From assembly GCA_030627145.1 (NCBI GenBank), contig DAOUSQ010000040.1, positions 1 to 7,758 on the forward strand: a stretch of DNA of 7,758 nucleotides, read 5' to 3'. The position numbers and the translations under genes are program-made. The DNA comes from Syntrophomonadaceae bacterium. Lineage in GTDB: Bacteria; Bacillota_B; Syntrophomonadia; Syntrophomonadales; Syntrophomonadaceae. Position 1 is the first letter of the stretch. The number at the start of each line of letters is the position of its first letter. The notes under the pieces were generated by a model. It worked only from the letters and a program-made list of their open reading frames with translations. It searched no databases and was not told the origin of the DNA. This document shows, one piece after another, positions 1 to 4,411 of this stretch.

Positions 1-903
1 AAATCATTTATTCCTATGCTGCTCGGTTTCGGCTGCACTATACCGGCTCTTATGGCTGCCCGGACCCTGGAAAATGACCGGGATAGGTTGGTCACAATGC
101 TGGTTGCTCCCTTAATGAGCTGCGGTGCACGTTTACCGGTGTATACTCTTTTAATTGCTGCCTTTTTCCATGAAAGTGTGGCGGGTAATGTATTATTTTC
201 TGTTTATCTCATAGGTATCATCTTAGCTATTATTATGGCCAAGGTATTTAGAACCTGGGTCTTGCCGGGTGAATCGGAACCTTTTGTTATGGAATTACCT
301 AGTTACCGGCTTCCTACTTTTAAGAGTATTTTACTGCATATGTGGGAGCGGGCCTGGTTGTACCTGAAAAAAGCCGGTACGGTTATCCTGGGTGCATCGG
401 TTGTTATGTGGATGCTGTTTACTTTTCCTGCGGTTGATTCTCAAGGGAATGAGTTTGAAAGTGCATCAGTGCAAATGGAACAGAGTTATGCGGGGCATAT
501 AGGTAAAGCAATTGAACCAATTATTAAACCGCTGGGATTTGATTGGAAAACAGGAGTGGCACTTGTAGCAGGATTTGCTGCCAAAGAAGTAGTAGTAAGT
601 ACTATGGGAACCCTTTACAGTATTGAAGACGAAGATGCACTGGCTGAAGAAGAAGAAGAAGGAGCTGTAAATGGCTTTGCTGACCGGGCAAAAAAACAAT
701 CGGGGTATACTCCACTGGTAGCTTATGTTTTGATGCTGTTTACCCTGATATATGTACCGTGTATGGCCACGGTGGCTGTAATGAAGCGTGAAACCAATGG
801 GTGGAAATGGCCACTGTTTATGGTGGGCTATACATGTGCACTTGCCTGGGTAGTATGCTTTATAGTTTACAGGGGAGGGCTACTCCTGGGAATAGGAGTA
901 TAG
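1..903 (+). CDS. feoB: Ferrous iron transport protein B, C-terminal part (5' end outside window)
   Basis: FeoB is the inner-membrane Fe(II) transporter: an N-terminal GTPase domain followed by a polytopic membrane domain. Only the last 300 codons are visible and the frame is open from base 1, so the GTPase domain lies upstream. Diagnostic membrane motifs are GFGCTIPALMAARTLE (visible residues 9-24) and MSCGARLPVY (39-48), which hold the two conserved cysteines (Cys12, Cys41) of the first Gate domain. GFAAKEVVVSTMGTLY starts at residue 191 in the second Gate domain, and the C-terminal helices end in a conserved VPCMAT segment and a tryptophan-rich tail. An acidic run, EDEDALAEEEEEG (209-221), sits in the loop after GFAAKE. 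The stop is followed directly by a strong terminator, so feoB ends its transcript here. The Cys-rich miniprotein downstream is a usual feoB neighbour. The family call is very secure. Confidence 0.96.
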   Translation, partial: KSFIPMLLGFGCTIPALMAARTLENDRDRLVTMLVAPLMSCGARLPVYTLLIAAFFHESVAGNVLFSVYLIGIILAIIMAKVFRTWVLPGESEPFVMELPSYRLPTFKSILLHMWERAWLYLKKAGTVILGASVVMWMLFTFPAVDSQGNEFESASVQMEQSYAGHIGKAIEPIIKPLGFDWKTGVALVAGFAAKEVVVSTMGTLYSIEDEDALAEEEEEGAVNGFADRAKKQSGYTPLVAYVLMLFTLIYVPCMATVAVMKRETNGWKWPLFMVGYTCALAWVVCFIVYRGGLLLGIGV

Positions 904-946
904 TTCTAGCTTAAGCTCATTAGATCCAAGATGAATCGTTTCTGAT

Positions 947-988
947 CTCACGGGGTCTTGAGACCCCGTGAGAACCATTTATTTTTTT
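947..988 (+). terminator. Rho-independent terminator of feoB
   Basis: The arms CTCACGGGGTCT (947-958) and AGACCCCGTGAG (961-972) are a perfect 12-bp inverted repeat with only TG between them. In RNA the innermost pairs would open to give a small loop. A T-rich run (TTTATTTTTTT, 978-988) follows a few bases later. It lies 43 bp after the feoB stop and is well placed to end that transcript before the next small gene. Confidence 0.87.
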
Positions 989-997
989 ACACTAATT

Positions 998-1015
998 AGT
1001 TAGACATTACTAACT
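998..1015. promoter_or_regulatory. Inverted repeat upstream of the FeoB-associated gene, possible operator
   Basis: AGTTAG (998-1003) and CTAACT (1010-1015) are perfect 6-bp inverted arms around ACATTA, placed between the feoB terminator and the next gene. The TTAG/CTAA half-sites loosely resemble DtxR/IdeR-type iron boxes, which would suit the iron context, but the spacing does not match a classical box. A TTTACA (986-991) could be a -35 element, yet no good -10 is visible. The dyad is seen in the sequence. Regulator binding is inference. Confidence 0.27.
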
Positions 1016-1062
1016 TTTACTTAGGGAGTCAGGATGGATTAGCGGGATGAAAGGAGAGAAAA

Positions 1063-1257
1063 ATGGAACAGTTCGTTATAATGCTTATCGGGGCGGCAGC
1101 AGCAGGTATTCTTATCAGGCAGCTCATCAAATCGGTTAAAGAAGGGCCCTGCGGCAGTTGCTCACAAAACTGCAGCTGTTGCGAATACAAAAATAAAAGT
1201 AATTCTGTTGAGCTTTCTCATAGCGAAAAAATAGGCTTTTTTGGCAGCAGAGAATGA
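1063..1257 (+). CDS. FeoB-associated Cys-rich membrane protein
   Basis: This is a 64-residue protein with one N-terminal transmembrane helix (about residues 3-22, containing a GAAAAGI stretch). A short basic segment (RQLIKSVK) follows, then a cysteine cluster CGSCSQNCSCC with Cys30, 33, 37, 39 and 40. This matches the small FeoB-associated Cys-rich proteins found next to feoB in many Bacillota, whose biochemical role is not well established. They are proposed to act like FeoC, or as metal or redox-sensing partners of FeoB. The ATG at 1063 has a good ribosome binding site (AAGGAG at 1051-1056). The last ~20 residues are polar and look poorly conserved. A terminator separates it from feoB, so it probably has its own promoter or depends on readthrough. 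Confidence 0.82.
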   Translation: MEQFVIMLIGAAAAGILIRQLIKSVKEGPCGSCSQNCSCCEYKNKSNSVELSHSEKIGFFGSRE

Positions 1258-1439
1258 ATTGTCTGCTACGTGTTTTGATTTTAATAATAAAGTAGGGGAG
1301 AATTCATTCTTTGGTGTTACATAGTATTAGATTTTGATAAATGAATTATAGATTGATATTGACGAATCCAGCAAATAGGGAGGGGATAGTGGACACATTT
1401 TGGAAAGTAACAAAGTAAAAATTAAGGAGTGCGAGAATT

Positions 1440-1973
1440 ATGCAAAAGAGGATGTCAATTGTACTTAGTGTTATTCTTATGCTGGCTTTATTATTAAGTG
1501 GTTGTGGCAGCCAGGAGAATACAGCGGATGTTGAACCTGGGGTACAACCCGAAGAAGCGAAACAGGTATACAGTGGTGAAGAAGGACGTATTACTGTCTA
1601 TATCTCGGGTCCCGAGAATATGGTTAGCGAAATGGAAAGCAAGTTCGAGGAAGGGCGTGGTGATGTTCTTAACATGTTCCATACCGGTTGTGGCTCCTTG
1701 CGGCAAAAGGTGTGGACTGAGATGGAAGCAGGGAATATTCAAGCCGATGTAATATGGGGAGCTGAACCGCTTATGTATATGGCTTTAACGGAAAAGGATA
1801 AGCTTTTACAATACAAATCCCCGCAGGCAGAGGCACTACTTCCTGAATATACTACAGGCGATGGTTATTACACCCTGGTTAATGCCCGTTATGGAGTAAT
1901 CGTATATAACAAAGACCGGGTAAAGGCTTCTGAGGTGCCAAAAGCCTGGGCTGACCTGGTTGCTTACCCGTAG
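1440..1973 (+). pseudogene. Truncated ABC importer substrate-binding lipoprotein (FbpA/PotD-like)
   Basis: The product starts with a lipoprotein signal peptide (MQKR, a hydrophobic core, lipobox LSGC with Cys22). The N-terminal lobe of a periplasmic-binding-like protein follows: ITVYISGPENMVSEMESKF, then the family-typical TGCGSLRQKVWTEMEAG and QADVIWGAEPLMYMAL, and later YYTLVNARYGVIVYNKDRV and VPKAWADL. In Fe(III), 2-aminoethylphosphonate and polyamine binding proteins the last motif is normally followed by DPxxKGKI and about 150 more residues. Here the frame ends in TAG two or three codons later, so the protein is about half length and lacks the second lobe. The ATG has an AAGGAG site (1424-1429). 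Remnants of an ABC ATPase begin about 30 bp downstream, which suggests that a deletion removed the rest of this gene and the permease. The frame itself is clean. The substrate is not certain; iron is suggested only by the feoB neighbour. Confidence 0.78.
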
Positions 1974-2004
1974 TTTGGTAAATCCAGAATGGAGGTGCAT
2001 TAAA

Positions 2005-2222
2005 TTAGTACAGGCAGAATTGAGGGGAATAAGTAAAAAATTCAGTAAAGTGACAGTAGTGAAATCTTTGGACATGGATGTTTATGCCGGGGTAATATCA
2101 TAAATTATGGCCTGGCAGTTGGTGACAGGGTTCTAAATGTTCAGACAAACTCGCAGGAACAATTTAAATTAGGAGAAAGACTGTGGTTCAACATCCGTCG
2201 AGCCACAGCGGTTAGTATTTGA
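2005..2222 (+). pseudogene. ABC importer ATPase remnant: N-terminal and C-terminal ends fused by internal deletion
   Basis: From 2005 the frame reads LVQAELRGISKKFSKVTVV, then KSLDMDVYAG. This is the usual opening of a Fe(III)/spermidine-type ATPase, just before the strand that leads to Walker A. It then stops at TAA (2101-2103). In a different frame, from about 2091 to the TGA at 2220-2222, the reading is YGLAVGDRVLNVQTN, then SQEQFKLGERLWFNIRRA. It resembles the C-terminal TOBE domain of such ATPases (a 'lGe.v...i....' pattern). Walker A, Q-loop, signature, Walker B and H-loop are all absent, so some 300 codons were lost with a frame change near 2085-2100. A GGAGG (1991-1995) lies 9 bp before TTA (2005), where a TTG start may have mutated to TTA. 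It follows the truncated binding-protein gene directly, in normal operon order minus the permease. The N-terminal match is fairly clear; the TOBE match is plausible. Confidence 0.63.
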
Positions 2223-2245
2223 ATCATGATTATTGCGAAAGAGTC

Positions 2246-2259
2246 GGCAGATATCTGCC
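2246..2259. repeat. 14-bp perfect palindrome
   Basis: GGCAGATATCTGCC is an exact self-complementary sequence 24 bp after the ATPase remnant. As RNA it gives only a 5-bp stem with an ATAT loop and is followed by TATATTTCC, not a clean T-run. It is therefore at best a weak relic terminator, or otherwise a binding site. No function can be assigned. Confidence 0.4.
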
Positions 2260-2342
2260 TATATTTCCTATATGCTGACGTTAAGTTAATATACAGTTAC
2301 TTTGAAATTCATATATGGTAATTTTGTTAGTTTTACTAAAAG

Positions 2343-2381
2343 TCCTGTGAAAGCCTCCCTTGCCTGGGGTCTTTCACAGGA
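2343..2381. terminator. Possible bidirectional terminator between convergent genes
   Basis: TCCTGTGAAAG (2343-2353) and CTTTCACAGGA (2371-2381) are perfect 11-bp inverted arms around a 17-base loop. On the minus strand the stem is followed by CTTTTAG, about 60 bases beyond the stop of the SpoIIM-like gene. On the plus strand it is followed by TTTCTAAT. Both T-runs are short, so efficiency is uncertain. The position between the decayed plus-strand operon and the convergent minus-strand gene fits a shared terminator. Confidence 0.6.
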
Positions 2382-2444
2382 TTTCTAATGAGAGAAGAAT
2401 TTTCTGGTGGGAAATGTATAGTTCGCCTGGATTTATAGAATTTA

Positions 2445-2957
2445 TTACTTTAAAGCTATTACCATCGGAGTTACATACGTTTCTACGATTGCCCCTATTA
2501 CTAATAGAGGTACTACGGTCTTTAGAAATATAAGAACATCTTTCCTGCTTGTTTTCTCTTCACTGCGCCAGATTCGCCATCCTAAGCCTAGAGCAATTAA
2601 GATGGCGGTTAATTCGAAAATACAGTGGGGGAAAATATATGATAATGTTGACAGTGATATACCTGCCTGTGAAAATACTGCACCGATAGTTACGGCGTTT
2701 ACAATAATAAACATAAAGATAGGAATGCCGTAAATCCAGCAGGATAAAAAGGCAACAAAAGCACAGGCAATTATATTTTTTAAAGTTATGAATATGGCCA
2801 TACCAAGTGTATTGAACATTATTTTATTTAATGGCAGGTTTTCTATTAGATAATCAATTATCATAGTACTCTTCACTGGATCTAAAAATAATACTGTAAG
2901 ACAGCAAGAACCTAGAAACACCAGTAAAAGAATAGTTCCGTATTTTATTTCCTTCAC
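2445..2957 (-). CDS. SpoIIM/DUF95-family integral membrane protein
   Basis: The 170-residue protein is highly hydrophobic. Likely membrane segments lie near residues 8-25, 50-72, 76-98, 108-127 and 145-163, with a basic-acidic loop RRIW-type (WRIWRSEEKTSRKD) at 127-140. It shows the layout of the stage II sporulation protein M family: a conserved Asn after a helix (LKNIIACAF), a GIPIF...VNAVTIGAVF stretch and the hallmark P-H-x-x-x-E segment, here FPHCIFELTAILIA (109-122). B. subtilis SpoIIM works with SpoIID and SpoIIP in septal peptidoglycan removal during engulfment, but many family members stand alone and have no known role. The usual PHG is PHC here, and the protein is shorter than true SpoIIM (about 214 residues), so I do not assign spoIIM. 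The GTG start at 2957 has AGGG nine bases upstream and an in-frame stop further up. The gene is divergent from the tetR operon and convergent with the decayed operon. Confidence 0.76.
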   Translation of the reverse strand: MKEIKYGTILLLVFLGSCCLTVLFLDPVKSTMIIDYLIENLPLNKIMFNTLGMAIFITLKNIIACAFVAFLSCWIYGIPIFMFIIVNAVTIGAVFSQAGISLSTLSYIFPHCIFELTAILIALGLGWRIWRSEEKTSRKDVLIFLKTVVPLLVIGAIVETYVTPMVIALK

Positions 2958-3046
2958 TATATTGATCCCTCATGTTAACTATTTCCTAATTTAGTAATAC
3001 CCCTGTTTCCTTAAGCTTATACCCAGGGATGGAAATAAAATGGAGA

Positions 3047-3076
3047 TTGACATATTTTTCAGGGGGGTTTTATAAT
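3047..3076 (+). promoter_or_regulatory. Consensus sigma-A promoter of the tetR-exporter operon
   Basis: TTGACA (3047-3052) and TATAAT (3071-3076) both match the vegetative consensus exactly, with an 18-bp spacer that includes six consecutive G. Transcription should start near 3083, leaving a leader of about 24 bases before the ATG at 3107. Such a strong promoter ahead of a repressor gene suggests that the operon is normally held off by an operator. Confidence 0.85.
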
Positions 3077-3078
3077 TA

Positions 3079-3092
3079 ACCTAACGGTAGGT
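3079..3092. promoter_or_regulatory. Putative TetR-family operator overlapping the transcription start
   Basis: ACCTA (3079-3083) and TAGGT (3088-3092) are perfect inverted arms around ACGG, whose central CG is also symmetric, so 12 of 14 positions are palindromic. The site starts two bases after the -10 box and covers the expected start point, which is ideal for steric repression. The adjacent gene encodes a TetR-family repressor, and such proteins usually bind short dyads in their own promoters. The dyad and its position are seen; binding by this regulator is inferred. Confidence 0.56.
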
Positions 3093-3106
3093 AGGGAGTG
3101 GAGAAT

Positions 3107-3685
3107 ATGACGGCAGAAAGAATAAAACAAGAAGCAGTAGCTTTATTTGCCGATAAAGGTTATGAAGCTACCACCCTCACAGAAATCGCTCATCTGGTAG
3201 GTATTAAAAAACCCTCAATTTATGCACATTTTTCTGGCAAAGAGGACCTGTTTTTTTCTGTATTTAATGAAGTGTTAGAGGAATACATACATATTATTGA
3301 AATAATATTCAGGGATATTCAAGGTATGAAGCCACCAGAGCAGCTTTATTATATTTTTGAACAACTGGTGAATTACTTTATTAAGAACCCTCAGAAATGT
3401 TTGTTCTGGGGCCGAATATTACTGCACCCTCCTTTTGAGATTAAGGAAGAAATAAACGGCAATATTGCTCAGGTAGAGCAGAAGCTTTTTCCTGAGCTTG
3501 AGAATATTTTTATTGAGGGAATTAAACTGGGGATGATTAAAGATGGGAATGTCAGGGATATGGTTACGGCGTATCGTTGTATGATAAAAGGATATGGAGT
3601 ATTTGCAGTGTATGAAGGTTGCGATTTTGATCTTTCGGGCTTTTCAGGTGTATGGGATATTTTCTGGTCGGGAATAAAGGCGTGA
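3107..3685 (+). CDS. TetR/AcrR-family transcriptional regulator
   Basis: This is a 192-residue DNA-binding repressor. The N-terminal TetR helix-turn-helix is clear: ERIKQEAVALFADKGYEATTLTEIA, with recognition helix region GIKKPSIYAHFSGKEDLFFSVF (about residues 32-53). The rest is a helical ligand-binding and dimerisation domain with no assignable ligand. The GTG at 3098 would extend it by three residues. The ATG at 3107 is preferred because GGGAG (3094-3098) then lies 8 bp upstream, and a start at 3098 would leave almost no leader after the predicted transcription start. It is the first gene of the exporter operon, 15 bp before the ATPase gene. It probably represses this operon through the dyad at 3079-3092 and is released by the exporter substrate or a related compound. 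Confidence 0.91.
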   Translation: MTAERIKQEAVALFADKGYEATTLTEIAHLVGIKKPSIYAHFSGKEDLFFSVFNEVLEEYIHIIEIIFRDIQGMKPPEQLYYIFEQLVNYFIKNPQKCLFWGRILLHPPFEIKEEINGNIAQVEQKLFPELENIFIEGIKLGMIKDGNVRDMVTAYRCMIKGYGVFAVYEGCDFDLSGFSGVWDIFWSGIKA

Positions 3686-3700
3686 ATCGGGGGAGGAAAT

Positions 3701-4411
3701 ATGGATAAAGATGTGCTGATGAGGCTTGAAAAAGTAAAAAAGACATATGTTATGGGAGAAATGACTGTTGAGGCATTAAAGGAAAGTACTGTTGAAATAT
3801 ATCGTGGAGAATTACTTGTAATCCTGGGTCCTAGCGGTTCTGGAAAAAGCACACTTCTTAATTTAATAGGAGGAATGGATAAACCGACGACAGGTCGTAT
3901 ATTATTTAGCGACAAAGACCTCAGCCATGTAAACGATAAGGAACTAACTCTTTACAGGCGACATGATGTGGGTTTTGTATTTCAATTTTATAATCTGATT
4001 TCTGATTTAACAGCACAAGAGAATGTGGCACTTGCTGCAGAATTAGTAAGTGATCCCTTAACTGTTGATGAAGTTTTACAGGATGTCGGGCTTTTTGAGC
4101 GCAAAGATCATTTCCCCGCCCAGATGAGCGGGGGTGAGCAGCAGAGGGCATCTATCGCCAGGGCTATTGTTAAGCAGCCATTGCTTTTGTTGTGTGATGA
4201 ACCCACCGGAGCTCTTGATTATAAAACCGGGATATTAATTTTGGGATTACTGGAAAAAATCAGCCGTAAGCGGGGTACCACAGTTGTAATAGTTACTCAC
4301 AATACGGCTATTGCTGCTATGGCCGACCGTGTGTTGAGAATGCGAAGTGGAGAGATTGTTGAAGTTACCCAAAATACCAATCCGCTTCCTCCCGAAAGGA
4401 TTGAATGGTAA
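3701..4411 (+). CDS. ABC transporter ATP-binding protein, MacB/LolD type
   Basis: The 236-residue nucleotide-binding subunit of an exporter is complete. It has Walker [10 protein letters not shown] (residues 43-51), Q-loop VFQFYNLI (Gln95), the signature MSGGEQQR (142-149), Walker [14 protein letters not shown] (161-173, catalytic Glu167) and switch His200 in VIVTH. The N-terminal [22 protein letters not shown] and the FQFYNL Q-loop are typical of the MacB/LolD/FtsE group, which pairs with FtsX-fold permeases in mechanotransmission rather than import. The ATG at 3701 has a strong site (GGGAGG, 3691-3696). The gene lies 15 bp after tetR, and its stop overlaps the start of the permease, so the two are probably translationally coupled. 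All catalytic residues are present and there are no anomalies. The substrate cannot be read from this subunit. Confidence 0.95.
   Translation: MDKDVLMRLEKVKKTYVMGEMTVEALKESTVEIYRGELLVILGPSGSGKSTLLNLIGGMDKPTTGRILFSDKDLSHVNDKELTLYRRHDVGFVFQFYNLISDLTAQENVALAAELVSDPLTVDEVLQDVGLFERKDHFPAQMSGGEQQRASIARAIVKQPLLLLCDEPTGALDYKTGILILGLLEKISRKRGTTVVIVTHNTAIAAMADRVLRMRSGEIVEVTQNTNPLPPERIEW

Noticed and set aside
1251..1310. 10-bp inverted repeat, AGAATGAATT and AATTCATTCT, 40 bp apart around the end of the Cys-rich gene
   Set aside because: The arms are AT-rich, the loop is long and no T-run follows. A match of this size is expected about once by chance in a window this long.
1334..1365. Fur-box-like TGATAAA...ATTATAG stretch and possible promoter before the binding-protein gene
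   Set aside because: Half-site spacing is wrong for a Fur box and no -35/-10 pair with sensible spacing could be placed. The AT-rich sequence makes such matches likely by chance.
1974..2004. Possible frameshift continuation of the binding protein beyond its stop
   Set aside because: None of the three frames after 1973 continues the family pattern, so a deletion rather than a simple frameshift explains the truncation.
2181..2208. Hairpin CTGTGG ... CCACAG in the ATPase remnant
   Set aside because: It lies inside the former coding sequence of the TOBE-like tail, has a 16-base loop and no T-run, so it is probably incidental.
3001..3028. CCCTG ... CAGGG dyad around TAAGCTTA upstream of the tetR promoter
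   Set aside because: The arms are only 5 bp with a long loop and no T-run. It lies upstream of the -35 box and has no clear role.
3469..3915. Long open frame on the minus strand across the tetR/ATPase junction
   Set aside because: It is antisense to two clear genes, has a serine/proline-rich composition typical of shadow frames and no recognisable motif or ribosome site.
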